From Halalkalibacter hemicellulosilyticusJCM 9152 (GTDB taxonomy: Bacteria; Bacillota; Bacilli; Bacillales; Bacillaceae_D), in the NCBI RefSeq assembly GCF_000513115.1, contig NZ_BAUU01000003.1, positions 1 through 64,000 on the forward strand: a DNA stretch of 64,000 nucleotides, given 5' to 3'. The notes under the pieces were generated by a model. The model was not told where the DNA came from. It worked only from the letters and a program-made list of their open reading frames with translations, and did not search any database. Shown piece after piece: positions 26,848-37,090 of the stretch. Within the stretch, counting starts at the first letter, position 1; the number at the start of each line of letters is the position of its first letter. A program made the translations under genes and the position numbers.

Positions 26848-27285
26848 ATGTTTATGGGGGAGTATCATCATAATGTTGATGATAAGGGTAGGATGATTGT
26901 TCCTGCTAAGTTTCGAGACGCTTTAGGATCTACTTTTGTAGTAACTAGAGGTCTTGATCGTTGTTTGTTCGTTTACCCCCAAGCAGAATGGTTAAAACTA
27001 GAAGAAAAGTTAAAGTCCCTTCCTTTTACGAAGAAAGATGCAAGAGCATTTACACGTTTTTTCTTTTCGGGTGCTACTGAATGTGAATTAGATAAGCAGG
27101 GGCGCGTCAACATTGCATCACCTTTACGTGAGTTTGCACAATTGGAAAAAGAATGTGTTGTTATAGGTGTTTCAAACCGTGTGGAAGTATGGAGTAAAGC
27201 AATTTGGGAAGAATACTTTGCAGAATCTGAAGAATCATTTAGTGAAATTGCAGAAAATATTGTTGACTTTGATTTTGATTTGTAG
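26848..27285 (+). CDS. mraZ: Transcriptional regulator MraZ
   Basis: A 145-residue DNA-binding protein with two AbrB-like repeats ([14 protein letters not shown] and [14 protein letters not shown]). It self-assembles into rings and controls the dcw operon. [11 protein letters not shown] is the family start. GGAGGGA lies 12 bases upstream of ATG 26848; the GTG at 26827 is too far upstream. It is the first gene of the division and cell-wall cluster; rsmH follows after 18 bases. Confidence 0.95.
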   Translation: MFMGEYHHNVDDKGRMIVPAKFRDALGSTFVVTRGLDRCLFVYPQAEWLKLEEKLKSLPFTKKDARAFTRFFFSGATECELDKQGRVNIASPLREFAQLEKECVVIGVSNRVEVWSKAIWEEYFAESEESFSEIAENIVDFDFDL

Positions 27286-27303
27286 GTTAACGGAGGTGGA
27301 AGC

Positions 27304-28239
27304 TTGTTTCATCACATAACTGTTTTGAAAGAGGAAGCAATTGAGGGGTTACATATTAAAGCAGATGGAATTTATGTGGATTGTACATTAGGTGGAGCGG
27401 GACATTCTGCTATGATTGCAGCTAGGTTAAATGACCAAGGACATTTATATGCCTTTGATCAAGATGATGCGGCATTAGCACATGCAAAAGAAACATTGGT
27501 GCAGTTTACGGATAAAGTTACGTTAATTAAAAGCAACTTCCGTTATATGAAGGAGGAGCTACACAAGCGAGGTGTGGATAAGGTTGACGGTGTTCTGTTT
27601 GACCTGGGTGTTTCCAGTCCACAGTTAGATGAGGCTGAAAGAGGATTTAGCTATCATCAGGATGCATTGCTCGATATGAGAATGGATCAAGCACAAGAGC
27701 TTTCTGCTTACGAAGTAGTGAACCATTGGTCGTTTGCCAAGCTAGTATCGATCATTTCACGATATGGTGAAGAGAAATTTGCTAAGCAAATTGCACGAAA
27801 AATAGAAGCGAGACGAGAAGATAAGCCAATTGAAAGAACAACAGAATTAGTGGACATTATTAAAGAAGCTATTCCTGCTCCTGCAAGGCGTAAGGGAGGG
27901 CATCCAGCTAAGCGGACTTTTCAAGCGATTCGCATAGCGGTGAACGATGAACTCGGTGCATTCGAGGAAGCTCTTGAAGATGCTATTGCGATTCTGTCGG
28001 TAGGTGGACGTATTTCAGTGATTACGTTTCACTCCCTTGAAGATCGATTATGTAAGGAAATAATGAAAGAAAAAAGTAAAGGTCCTGATTTACCACCTGG
28101 GCTCCCAATTATTCCAGATGAGTATAAGCCTGAATTGTTGATGGTAACGAGAAAACCAGTCATTCCTACTAATGAGGAATTGGAAATCAATAATCGAGCG
28201 CGCTCTGCCAAGCTACGTATTGCCGAAAAACAACGATAA
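27304..28239 (+). CDS. rsmH: 16S rRNA (cytosine1402-N4)-methyltransferase RsmH
   Basis: A 311-residue SAM-dependent methyltransferase (MraW) acting on C1402 of 16S rRNA in the P site. It has [17 protein letters not shown] (SAM motif I), [20 protein letters not shown] and [21 protein letters not shown] start 27304 follows GGAGGTGG and gives the usual MFxHxTVL N terminus. ftsL follows 13 bases later. Confidence 0.96.
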   Translation: MFHHITVLKEEAIEGLHIKADGIYVDCTLGGAGHSAMIAARLNDQGHLYAFDQDDAALAHAKETLVQFTDKVTLIKSNFRYMKEELHKRGVDKVDGVLFDLGVSSPQLDEAERGFSYHQDALLDMRMDQAQELSAYEVVNHWSFAKLVSIISRYGEEKFAKQIARKIEARREDKPIERTTELVDIIKEAIPAPARRKGGHPAKRTFQAIRIAVNDELGAFEEALEDAIAILSVGGRISVITFHSLEDRLCKEIMKEKSKGPDLPPGLPIIPDEYKPELLMVTRKPVIPTNEELEINNRARSAKLRIAEKQR

Positions 28240-28252
28240 GGGGGAATGTTAA

Positions 28253-28603
28253 ATGAGCATGGTTGCACGCAAAATTCAAGAGCAACATCAAAGTCAAGTT
28301 CAAACAACAAAAAGAATCAAAAGAATGCGTTCATCGGTAACATTAGGGGAGAAATTAATCATGAGTATAGTGGCGATAACGGTGTTTGTTATTCTTAGTG
28401 TCATTGTACATAATTTTGCTACCCTTTATTCAGTCAATAAGGAAGTTCAACAATTAGAAACAGTTATTGCCCAGCAGCAAGAGGTTAATGATGGTCTTCA
28501 TTTACAAGTGCTTGAATTAAGTGAGCCGGATCGAATATTATCGATTGCGAAAGAATTAGGAATGGTTTTAGATGATAATAAAGTAAAAGTTGTACAAAAC
28601 TAG
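28253..28603 (+). CDS. ftsL: Cell division protein FtsL
   Basis: A 116-residue bitopic division protein: cytoplasmic basic tail, one membrane helix (about 34-56) and an extracellular leucine-zipper-like coiled coil (VNKEVQQLETVIAQQQEVNDGLHLQ). It forms a complex with DivIC and DivIB and activates septal synthesis. Sequence is poorly conserved, so length, position between rsmH and pbpB and topology carry the call. A possible attenuating hairpin overlaps its end. Confidence 0.93.
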   Translation: MSMVARKIQEQHQSQVQTTKRIKRMRSSVTLGEKLIMSIVAITVFVILSVIVHNFATLYSVNKEVQQLETVIAQQQEVNDGLHLQVLELSEPDRILSIAKELGMVLDDNKVKVVQN

Positions 28604-28625
28604 TTCTATTAGGAGCTAGTTTTTT
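28596..28625 (+). terminator. Hairpin with T run between ftsL and pbpB
   Basis: AAAACTAGTTC and GAGCTAGTTTT (one G-T pair) with a 6-base loop run straight into six T. It would end part of the mraZ-rsmH-ftsL transcripts, with read-through or an internal promoter feeding pbpB. Confidence 0.75.
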
Positions 28626-28719
28626 CTCACCATTTTATGTAGGATAAAAAAGGTGTGTAGGAAGAAAATGATGAATGAACGGTGTTAAGTAGAAGGGGTA
28701 AAGATAGAGGTGAAGCGTA

Positions 28720-30915
28720 ATGGAAATCAAAAGAGCAGTTACAAATAAAAGAGCTGTTTTTTTATTACTGGTGACAATAATCGTTTTTATTACGCTAGTC
28801 GGTAGAATGGTTTATATTCAGACAGCGCAGACGGTTAATGGAAATGATTTAGTGAAGATGGGGGAGCAGCGTTGGACACAAGAACAAGTAATAGAAGGGA
28901 AGAGAGGAACGATCTTTGATCGGGAAGGGAGTGCTATAGCTCAAGAAGTTCCATCATATACAGTATATGCTGTCCTTGATGAGGGGCAACGATTCTATGT
29001 TCGAAAGCCAGAAGAGACTGCTGTAACCCTATCTCCTTATATTAACATGAGTGAAGACGATTTACTTCGGTTGTTAACGAGTGATCGATTTCAAGTTGAG
29101 CTAGGGTCTGGAGCAAGAAATCTTACATATGAGCGAATGAAGGAAATAGAAGAGTTGGAGCTTGAAGGTATTTATTTCCGTGAAGAACCACGGCGCTATT
29201 ATCCGAAACAAACATATGCATCACATGTGATTGGATATACAGATCGTGATATGGAAGAGGCACGAATGGGCTTGGAGAGAAATTTAGATGAATATTTGCG
29301 AGCTGAGGATGGGAAGATCCAATTCCAAACGGATGGTAGTTGGATCAGGTTGCCTAATTCGAATGAACGAGTAACCCCTCCAAAAAATGGTCAGGATATT
29401 TATACGACGTTAGATTCAAATATTCAAACAGCGTTGGAACAAGTTATGACTCAAGTAGATGAAAATTATGAACCTGAAAGAATGATTGCGATCGTCGCTA
29501 ATCCAAAAACAGGTGAAATCTTAGCAATGAGTAATCGCCCAAGCTTCAATCCAAATGAATACGAAAATATTACGAATTACTTAAACTATGCTGTTGCTGA
29601 TCGCTATGAACCGGGATCAACGATGAAGATCTTTACACTTGCTGCTGCGATTGAGGAAGGAGTCTATAATGGTGCTGAACTCTATCAATCTGGTCAATAT
29701 CAAATAGGGTCTAGTACGATCGGTGATCATAATAATCGAAGTGGCTGGGGGATGATTAGCTTTGATGAAGGCTTTCTTCGTTCATCCAATGTTGCAATGG
29801 CTCGACTAACTTTGGAGAAACTTGGACAAGAAACAATCTACGATTATTTGGATAAGTTTGGCTTTGACCAGCTTACGGGAATTGATTTGCCAAACGAAGT
29901 AAGTAGTGCAATTGATCGGAACGGTGCTGTGGAAGCAGCCTCTACTTCCTTCGGCCAAGGCACTGCTGTAACACCCATCCAACAAGTGCAGGCAGCTACT
30001 GCTATTGCTAATGAAGGAAAAATGATGAAACCTTACATCATTCAACAGATTGTTGATTCACAAAGTGGGGATGTCACGTTTGAAAATAAACCTGAGGTTG
30101 TAGGGGAGCCTGTGTCTGCGGATACTGCTGAACATGTAAAGGATTTACTTGAACAAGTAGTAAACTCTCCTGTAGGTACAGGGAATCCTTATTATTTAGA
30201 AGGATTTGATGTGATCGGCAAAACGGGAACAGCTCAAATTCCGTCCCCTTCTGGTGGTTACATAAGTGGCCATGGTGAAAATATCTTTTCATTTATTGGA
30301 ATGGCTCCAAAGGATGATCCGAAGGTGCTCGTTTATGTTGCGGTGGAACGCCCAAAGATTGATTTGTTCCAATCAGGTTCAGAGCCTACCGCCCTTATTT
30401 TCAATACAATTATGAAGCATAGTTTACAATATTTAAATATTACGCCATCAGAAACAGAATTATCCGAACAAATAAACGATGAATATATGGTGACTGATTA
30501 TACAGAATTAGAAGGTAGTGACTTAGAGAAGTCAATAGACCAAACGGAATTAAAGGTAGTCAAATTAGGTAATGGCTCTCGAGTTATCTCTCAGCAACCG
30601 TTTGCTGGAAAAAGTGCATTACCTGGTGAGAAATTAATTCTATTGACAGATGAAGAGAAGGTTACTATGCCGAATATAGTGGGCTGGTCCAGTCGAGATG
30701 TTCGAAAATTAGCAGATGTACTAGAAATGGACTTGGCGGTATTTGGGCATGGCTATGTTGTTGAACAAAGCGTTCAAGCAGGGACAGAATTACAGAGAGG
30801 CGAGTATATGGTGGTCGATCTAGCCCCAATGTCTAAAGAGGAATTTGAAGACGTTGATGAAGATGCTTCTACGGAAGGTGAATCACAAGATGAAGCGTCG
30901 GTAGATACTGAATAA
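28720..30915 (+). CDS. pbpB: Penicillin-binding protein 2B (septal transpeptidase)
   Basis: A 731-residue class B PBP that cross-links septal peptidoglycan. It has a membrane helix at about 12-30, a dimerisation/pedestal domain, and a transpeptidase domain with S300-TMK, RSSN (355-357) and K501-TG. Two PASTA-like repeats follow (about 595-650 and 655-705). The C-terminal tail is acidic. The B. subtilis enzyme is 716 residues and essential. spoVD follows, a paralogue with sporulation function. Confidence 0.95.
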   Translation: MEIKRAVTNKRAVFLLLVTIIVFITLVGRMVYIQTAQTVNGNDLVKMGEQRWTQEQVIEGKRGTIFDREGSAIAQEVPSYTVYAVLDEGQRFYVRKPEETAVTLSPYINMSEDDLLRLLTSDRFQVELGSGARNLTYERMKEIEELELEGIYFREEPRRYYPKQTYASHVIGYTDRDMEEARMGLERNLDEYLRAEDGKIQFQTDGSWIRLPNSNERVTPPKNGQDIYTTLDSNIQTALEQVMTQVDENYEPERMIAIVANPKTGEILAMSNRPSFNPNEYENITNYLNYAVADRYEPGSTMKIFTLAAAIEEGVYNGAELYQSGQYQIGSSTIGDHNNRSGWGMISFDEGFLRSSNVAMARLTLEKLGQETIYDYLDKFGFDQLTGIDLPNEVSSAIDRNGAVEAASTSFGQGTAVTPIQQVQAATAIANEGKMMKPYIIQQIVDSQSGDVTFENKPEVVGEPVSADTAEHVKDLLEQVVNSPVGTGNPYYLEGFDVIGKTGTAQIPSPSGGYISGHGENIFSFIGMAPKDDPKVLVYVAVERPKIDLFQSGSEPTALIFNTIMKHSLQYLNITPSETELSEQINDEYMVTDYTELEGSDLEKSIDQTELKVVKLGNGSRVISQQPFAGKSALPGEKLILLTDEEKVTMPNIVGWSSRDVRKLADVLEMDLAVFGHGYVVEQSVQAGTELQRGEYMVVDLAPMSKEEFEDVDEDASTEGESQDEASVDTE

Positions 30916-30993
30916 ATAGCCATGTTCTAACAGACCTCGTACAAGCATACGCTAGTAACAATATGTAACTAGTATGTATGTAGGAGTGATTCG

Positions 30994-32904
30994 GTGAGAG
31001 TATCAAACGTTACCGTACGCAAACGACTTATTCTAATCTTGTTCCTAGGATTAATAGTGTTCTTAATTATCATTTTAAGACTCGGCTACGTTCAATTTGC
31101 TATGGGTGAATGGTTAACTGAGAGAGCGGAAGATTCATGGAGTCGAGATGTACCATTTGAAGCAAAACGTGGTGAAATACTTGACCGAAATGATGTTGTC
31201 CTTGCAACAAATGTAAGTGCTCCTTCGATCATTGTTGTGCCGAGACAAGTGAAGGATCCAGTAGAAGCTGCTGAGAAACTAGCTAATGTATTAGACCTTG
31301 ACCATAAAGATGTATATAGTGATATAACCAAAAATGCTTCAATGGTACATGTTGGGCGGAAGGTTGCAAAGGAAAAAGCTAGTGAAGTAAGAGATTTACG
31401 TTTACCTGGTGTATATATTGCCGAAGATAGTAAAAGGCATTATCCTTTCGGTTCTTATTTATCACATGTGCTCGGCTTCGCTGGGATTGATAACCAAGGA
31501 TTAACTGGATTAGAGCTTTATTATGACGATGCATTAAAAGGTGATAAAGGTCATGTATCCTTTTTTGCAACTGCGAAGGGGAGTAAAATGCCTAACCTAG
31601 CAGATGAGTATACTGCCCCATTAAATGGTTTTGATTTGCGCTTGACGGTGGATAGTCAAATTCAAACGATCATGGAACGTGAGCTAGATATCGCTGAAGC
31701 TACATATCGACCAGATGGGGCAATTGCGATTGCGATGAATCCAAATACAGGTGAAATTTTGGGGATGAGTAGTCGACCAGATTACAATCCTGAACATTTT
31801 CGAGAAGTACCTGCCGATGTATATAACCAAAATAAACCAGTATGGATGCAGTATGAACCTGGTTCAACCTTTAAGATTATTACTTTAGCAGCTGCGATTG
31901 AAGAAGGTGAAGTTGACCTTAAAGACGATTCTTTTTATGACCCTGGATACATTGAGGTGGCAGGTCGAAATATTCGTTGCTGGAAAAAGGGTGGGCATGG
32001 ACAGCAAACCTTTTTGGAGGTTGTTCAAAACTCGTGTAACCCAGGATTTGTTGAATTAGGTCAACGGTTAGGGAAAGATAGGCTGTTTGACTATATAGAA
32101 AATTTTGGTTTTGGTGAGAAAACGGGAATTGATTTGCAAGGTGAAGGAACCGGTATATTATTTGATCGCGACCGTGTCGGCCCGCTTGAGTTAGCAACAA
32201 CATCTTTTGGGCAAGGAGTAGCAGTGACCCCTCTGCAGCAAGTAACGGCTGTGTCTGCTGCCGTTAATGGTGGTTATTTATATCAACCGTTCATTGCGAA
32301 AGAATTTGTTGATTCTCTAACAGGAGAAATTATTGAACAACAAACACCAACGATGAAGAGGCAAGTGATTTCAGAGGAGACATCTAAAGAGGTTCGTTAT
32401 GCATTAGAGCATGTCGTAGCACTTGGTTCAGGAAAAGGTGCATATATTGACGGATATCGAGTAGGTGGAAAAACAGGAACTGCGCAAAAAGCTATGGATG
32501 GTCGTTACTTAGAAAATAATCATATTGTCTCATTTATTGGTTTTGCTCCAGCAGATGATCCACAAATTGTTGTTTATGTGGCCATCGATAACCCGAAGGA
32601 TACGATCCAGTTTGGAGGAGTGGTAGCGGCACCGATTGTTGGGAATATTATTGAAGATTCTTTACTAGCAATGGGAGTAGAGCAGCGTTCGGAGCAAGTT
32701 GAAAAAGAATTAACATGGTCAGATGTACCGCTTGTTGAAGTTCCAGATTTAGTTGGAAGAACGCAACGTGAATTGAACGAATCGTATTATGATTTACAAA
32801 TAGAAAGAGAAGGTGAGGGGAAGTATGTCTTAGCTCAATCACCTTCACCTGGGATTAAAGTATCAACTGGTTCAACAATCAGACTTTATATGGGTGACAA
32901 TTGA
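30994..32904 (+). CDS. spoVD: Sporulation-specific penicillin-binding protein SpoVD
   Basis: A 636-residue class B PBP for spore cortex peptidoglycan made from the mother cell. It has a membrane helix (about 11-32), transpeptidase motifs S291-TFK, SCN in QNSCNPGF, and KTG in GGKTGTAQK, and one C-terminal PASTA domain (about 580-635). The SCN triad variant and the single PASTA domain separate it from PbpB. TAGGAG precedes the GTG start. It works with SpoVE, encoded four genes downstream. Confidence 0.94.
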   Translation: MRVSNVTVRKRLILILFLGLIVFLIIILRLGYVQFAMGEWLTERAEDSWSRDVPFEAKRGEILDRNDVVLATNVSAPSIIVVPRQVKDPVEAAEKLANVLDLDHKDVYSDITKNASMVHVGRKVAKEKASEVRDLRLPGVYIAEDSKRHYPFGSYLSHVLGFAGIDNQGLTGLELYYDDALKGDKGHVSFFATAKGSKMPNLADEYTAPLNGFDLRLTVDSQIQTIMERELDIAEATYRPDGAIAIAMNPNTGEILGMSSRPDYNPEHFREVPADVYNQNKPVWMQYEPGSTFKIITLAAAIEEGEVDLKDDSFYDPGYIEVAGRNIRCWKKGGHGQQTFLEVVQNSCNPGFVELGQRLGKDRLFDYIENFGFGEKTGIDLQGEGTGILFDRDRVGPLELATTSFGQGVAVTPLQQVTAVSAAVNGGYLYQPFIAKEFVDSLTGEIIEQQTPTMKRQVISEETSKEVRYALEHVVALGSGKGAYIDGYRVGGKTGTAQKAMDGRYLENNHIVSFIGFAPADDPQIVVYVAIDNPKDTIQFGGVVAAPIVGNIIEDSLLAMGVEQRSEQVEKELTWSDVPLVEVPDLVGRTQRELNESYYDLQIEREGEGKYVLAQSPSPGIKVSTGSTIRLYMGDN

Positions 32905-32961
32905 TAAGATTCCTTTTAAAATGAGGAAGAAATGTCAGCTGAAAAAGGAGACCTTTTATTC

Positions 32962-34437
32962 ATGGACTTAAAAGAATTATTAGAACCTATTCGATTTCAA
33001 CATATAGAAATGAAAGAAAATCCGAAAGTAACTTCCATTACGATGGATTCTCGAGAAGTACAGCCGGGTTCCGTATTTTTTTGTATTAAAGGTTATACCG
33101 TTGACGGACATGATTTCGCTAAACAAGCAGTTGAAAATGGAGCTGTGGCAGTTGTAGCTGAACGTCCACTCTCGCTTTCTGTACCTGTTATTGTTGTGAA
33201 GGATCCACGAAGATCGATGGCGAAAGTAGCTTGTCACTTTTATCGTTATCCGACTGAACAACTGAAGTTAATTGGAGTAACTGGAACGAATGGAAAGACA
33301 ACGGTAACCCATCTGATTGAACGAATAATGATTGACCATCGAAAGAAAACAGGGCTAATAGGGACGATGTATACGAAAGTGGGAGACTCTTTTTATGAAA
33401 CAAAGAACACGACACCTGAATCGTTACCTTTACAAAAGCTATTTCATGAGATGGTAGAAAGCCATGTGGATACAGCTATTATGGAAGTCTCATCACATGC
33501 TCTTCATCAAGGTCGTGTGCATGGCTGTGATTTTGATGTTGCTGTATTTACGAATTTGACACCTGACCATTTAGATTATCACGGAACGATGGAAAAGTAT
33601 TTATATGCTAAGGGGTTGTTATTCGCCCAATTAGGCAATACCGTTTCGTCGAAGGTCGCGATCATTAATCAAGATGATCCTTGTAGTGAGGAATTAAAAA
33701 GGCTGACAGCGCAAGACATTATAACGTATGGAATTAAGTTAGACGCTGATGTGCGAGCAACCAATATCGAGTTGTATCCGAACGGTACACATTTGACGAT
33801 ACGAGCTTTTGGTCATGAAGAACGATTTCACTTAAAGTTAATTGGGCAATTTAGTGTCTATAATGTATTAGCTGCGGTAGCGGTCGGACTCACTTCTAAT
33901 TTGTCATTGCAAGAAATGAAGAGTAGTTTAGAGTCTGTTTCCGGTGTAGACGGTCGATTTGAAACGATTGAATCTGGCGAAGATTTCTCTGTCATTGTCG
34001 ATTATGCTCATACGGCTGATAGTTTGGAAAATGTGCTAAGTACAATAAAGGGTCTTCAAGTGAAACGTATTATTGCTGTTGTTGGTTGTGGTGGAGATCG
34101 AGATAAGACGAAACGTCCTGCAATGGCTCAAATTGCTACTAAGTTGGCCGATAAAGCTATTTTCACTTCTGATAACCCGCGTTCAGAGGATCCAGCATCT
34201 ATCATTGCTGATATGGTGTCTGGAGTGAAAGATGGTGACTATGAAGTTATTATTGACCGTAGAGAAGCGATCGAGTATGCTATTGATTGTGCTCAAGCGG
34301 GTGATGTCGTTCTGATCGCAGGAAAAGGACATGAAACATACCAAATTATCGGTGATCAAACGATTCATTTTGATGATCGTGAAGAAGCAAGAGCTGCTTT
34401 ACAAAAAAAAGAAAATGCATGGATTGTAAAAAAATGA
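32962..34437 (+). CDS. murE: UDP-MurNAc-tripeptide synthetase MurE
   Basis: A 491-residue Mur ligase that adds the third residue to UDP-MurNAc-L-Ala-D-Glu. The P-loop is GVTGTNGKTTVTHL. The DNPR motif (TSDNPRSEDP) indicates meso-diaminopimelate specificity. AAAAAGGAG (32942-32950) supports ATG 32962 over the upstream ATG 32932. Confidence 0.96.
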   Translation: MDLKELLEPIRFQHIEMKENPKVTSITMDSREVQPGSVFFCIKGYTVDGHDFAKQAVENGAVAVVAERPLSLSVPVIVVKDPRRSMAKVACHFYRYPTEQLKLIGVTGTNGKTTVTHLIERIMIDHRKKTGLIGTMYTKVGDSFYETKNTTPESLPLQKLFHEMVESHVDTAIMEVSSHALHQGRVHGCDFDVAVFTNLTPDHLDYHGTMEKYLYAKGLLFAQLGNTVSSKVAIINQDDPCSEELKRLTAQDIITYGIKLDADVRATNIELYPNGTHLTIRAFGHEERFHLKLIGQFSVYNVLAAVAVGLTSNLSLQEMKSSLESVSGVDGRFETIESGEDFSVIVDYAHTADSLENVLSTIKGLQVKRIIAVVGCGGDRDKTKRPAMAQIATKLADKAIFTSDNPRSEDPASIIADMVSGVKDGDYEVIIDRREAIEYAIDCAQAGDVVLIAGKGHETYQIIGDQTIHFDDREEARAALQKKENAWIVKK

Positions 34438-34526
34438 TTCTAAAAAGTAGTAGTATACTCATATAAAAACGAATGAATCATCATACAAGCAACATAAGAA
34501 TAGAGAAAAGAAAGGGGGCGTGATGA

Positions 34527-35504
34527 ATGATGTTAGAACGAATATTATTGTTAACATTAGTCTTATCATTCTTAATCGCAGTCCTATTATCACCCATTTT
34601 TATCCCATTTCTTCGTAGGTTAAAATTTGGCCAAAGCATACGCGAGGAAGGGCCTGAATCACATAAAAAAAAGAGCGGTACACCGACAATGGGTGGAATC
34701 GTCATCGTTATATCGATTATCATAACGTCATTGTTTATTTCCGTTACGTATTTGTCTTTAAGTCAAGAAATACTGTTGTTACTACTTGTAACCGTTGGAT
34801 TCGGACTAGTAGGTTTTTTAGACGATTTTATTAAAGTAGTATTGAAGAGAAATTTAGGGTTAACATCAAAACAAAAACTCGCAGGTCAACTGTTCATTGC
34901 AATCTTATTTTATATCGGATTACGTCAAATGAACTTATCTACTGAGATCATCATTCCAGCCACATCATTTTCAATTGACTTAGGATGGTTCTATTTACCG
35001 TTTGTTATTATCATGTTAGTAGGTGCTTCTAATGCCGTTAATTTAACGGATGGTTTAGATGGTTTATTAGCTGGTACGGGTGCGGTCGCATTTGGAGCTT
35101 TTGCTGTTCTTGCATGGTATGCTGACTTGATTGATATTTCAATTTTTAGTGCAGCAATTGTTGGAGCTGTACTCGGTTTTCTCGTCTATAATGCTCATCC
35201 TGCAAAAGTATTTATGGGTGACACAGGCTCATTAGCTCTTGGTGGTGCGATTGCTGCGATTGCTATTTTAACAAAAATGGAAATTTTATTAATCATTATT
35301 GGTGGAGTGTTCGTCATTGAAACGTTATCTGTCATTATTCAAGTTATTTCTTTTAAAACAAGAGGGAAAAGAATTTTCAAAATGAGTCCACTTCATCATC
35401 ATTATGAGCTTTCTGGTTGGAGTGAATGGCGAGTCGTTGTGACCTTTTGGTTTGTTGGAATGATCTTTGCCGTGCTTGGAATCTATTTAGAGGTGTGGTT
35501 GTAA
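34527..35504 (+). CDS. mraY: Phospho-MurNAc-pentapeptide transferase MraY
   Basis: A 325-residue membrane enzyme with about ten helices that transfers phospho-MurNAc-pentapeptide to undecaprenyl phosphate, making lipid I. It has [16 protein letters not shown] (catalytic Asp pair), NLTDGLDGL and [11 protein letters not shown], and ends with the MSPLHHHYE histidine motif. Two adjacent ATG codons (34527, 34530) follow AAAGGGGG. The stop codon overlaps the murD start. Confidence 0.97.
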   Translation: MMLERILLLTLVLSFLIAVLLSPIFIPFLRRLKFGQSIREEGPESHKKKSGTPTMGGIVIVISIIITSLFISVTYLSLSQEILLLLLVTVGFGLVGFLDDFIKVVLKRNLGLTSKQKLAGQLFIAILFYIGLRQMNLSTEIIIPATSFSIDLGWFYLPFVIIMLVGASNAVNLTDGLDGLLAGTGAVAFGAFAVLAWYADLIDISIFSAAIVGAVLGFLVYNAHPAKVFMGDTGSLALGGAIAAIAILTKMEILLIIIGGVFVIETLSVIIQVISFKTRGKRIFKMSPLHHHYELSGWSEWRVVVTFWFVGMIFAVLGIYLEVWL

Positions 35505-36862
35505 TGAGAGCGACGGAACAGTTTAGAGGTATGCATGTTTTAGTATTAGGATTGGCCAAAAGTGGGGAAGCTGCGGCTAAGTTGTTACATAAACTTGGAG
35601 CGATTGTAACGATAAATGATTCAAAGCCATATGCTGATAATTCTCAAGCCCAACAATTAGAAGCTCTTGGAATGAAGGTGATCTGTGGCCATCACCCAGT
35701 CGAATTGTTAAGTGATTTATTTCAACTCGTTGTCAAGAATCCTGGAATTCCTTATTCAAACGTGATGGTACAAAAAGCAGAAGAACTAGGGATACCTGTT
35801 ATTACAGAGATTGAATTAACGTCGAGAATGAGCGAGGCAGATATTATTGCAATTACAGGCTCTAACGGTAAAACGACAACGACAACATTGATTTACGAAA
35901 TGTTACAAGGGAGTTCGAAAATTCCTACTATTGCAGGGAATATAGGGACCGTATCATGTGAAGTTGTGCAGCAAGTAACGGCTGACCATTGTATCGTTCT
36001 AGAGACATCTAGCTTTCAATTACTCGGTACAATTCAATTCAAACCGAACATAAGTGTTGTTTTAAATATTTTTGATGCCCACTTAGATTATCATGGAACG
36101 AAACAGGAATATATACGAGCAAAGTCAAAGATATTTGAAAATCAAAATGATCAAGATTGGCTCATTTATAACTATGATGATCAAAATCTTGTTGAAGCAG
36201 TCCACTATTCAAACGCTAAAAAAATCCCTTTCTCTACCAAAGAGGAGCTGAAAGAGGGAGCTTATATAAAAGATGGACAGGTTTATTTTAAACAAGAGCC
36301 AATAATGGAACTAAACAATATCGTTTTGCCTGGAATTCATAATCTAGAAAATATATTGGCGGCTGTTGCTGCGTCATTAACAATGGGTGCTACTCAGTAT
36401 CAGATTCAAGATGTATTAAGAACATTCAGTGGAGTTGCTCATCGCCTTCAATTTGTAGGTGAAGTAGATGGAAGACGATTTTATAATGATTCTAAGGCTA
36501 CAAATAATTTGGCGACGAAAAAAGCATTAGGAGCGTTTCAAAATCCTGTAGTTTTGTTAGCTGGTGGGCTTGATCGAGGTAATTCATTTGATGAGCTAAT
36601 TCCAGCTTTTGAACGAGTTCATACGGTCATTGTTTTTGGTGAAACAAAGGACAAAATTAGAGATGTTGCCAAAAGAGCTGGCATTAAAACAATCGTCGAG
36701 GCACAATGGATGGAAGATGCTGTTTCAGTTGCTTTTAAGCATTCAACTAAAGGGGACGTCATCTTATTGTCACCTGCTTGTGCAAGCTGGGATCAGTATC
36801 GTACGTTTGAAGAGCGAGGAAATCGTTTTATTCAGGCGGTGAAGGCATTGTCTGTAGACTAA
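35504..36862 (+). CDS. murD: UDP-MurNAc-L-Ala-D-Glu ligase MurD
   Basis: A 452-residue cytoplasmic Mur ligase adding D-glutamate to UDP-MurNAc-L-Ala. It has LVLGLAKSGEAAAKLL at the N terminus, the P-loop ITGSNGKTTTTTL, HLDYHGT and SPACASWDQYRTFEERG near the end. ATG 35504 overlaps the mraY TAA (TAATG); the longer open frame from 35426 overlaps mraY and is not used. A terminator follows, separating it from spoVE. Confidence 0.97.
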   Translation: MRATEQFRGMHVLVLGLAKSGEAAAKLLHKLGAIVTINDSKPYADNSQAQQLEALGMKVICGHHPVELLSDLFQLVVKNPGIPYSNVMVQKAEELGIPVITEIELTSRMSEADIIAITGSNGKTTTTTLIYEMLQGSSKIPTIAGNIGTVSCEVVQQVTADHCIVLETSSFQLLGTIQFKPNISVVLNIFDAHLDYHGTKQEYIRAKSKIFENQNDQDWLIYNYDDQNLVEAVHYSNAKKIPFSTKEELKEGAYIKDGQVYFKQEPIMELNNIVLPGIHNLENILAAVAASLTMGATQYQIQDVLRTFSGVAHRLQFVGEVDGRRFYNDSKATNNLATKKALGAFQNPVVLLAGGLDRGNSFDELIPAFERVHTVIVFGETKDKIRDVAKRAGIKTIVEAQWMEDAVSVAFKHSTKGDVILLSPACASWDQYRTFEERGNRFIQAVKALSVD

Positions 36863-36874
36863 AGACAAGTATGA

Positions 36875-36911
36875 GATATCTGAGAGGTGTTCCTTTTAGA
36901 TATCTTTTTTT
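36875..36911 (+). terminator. Terminator after murD
   Basis: GATATCTGAGAGG, loop TGTT, and CCTTTTAGATATC (with G-T pairs), followed by seven T. The rest of the gap to spoVE contains a small ACATGTC/GACATGT palindrome near 37002-37020 and no gene. Confidence 0.75.
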
Positions 36912-37090
36912 GATACCACGATTCGAAGAGGTGTTGACGAAAGCTCCCTTAAGAAAGTCTCTTCATGTTTTTTAAAATCAACAATTATAAGTGCATGAAT
37001 TCACATGTCATTTGGACATGTTTTTATCATCTGTGCATAGGTTATAGTACAGGGTTACGATGTACTTTAATGAAATGTTGAGGTGTTTAT

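Noticed and set aside
28596-28625. Frameshift or lost gene between ftsL and pbpB
   Set aside because: The gap holds a normal terminator-like hairpin and a ribosome site; both flanking proteins are full length.
36908-37090. Sigma-E promoter for spoVE
   Set aside because: GCATAGG near 37030 resembles a -10, but no acceptable -35 is found at 14-15 bases; not reported as a feature.
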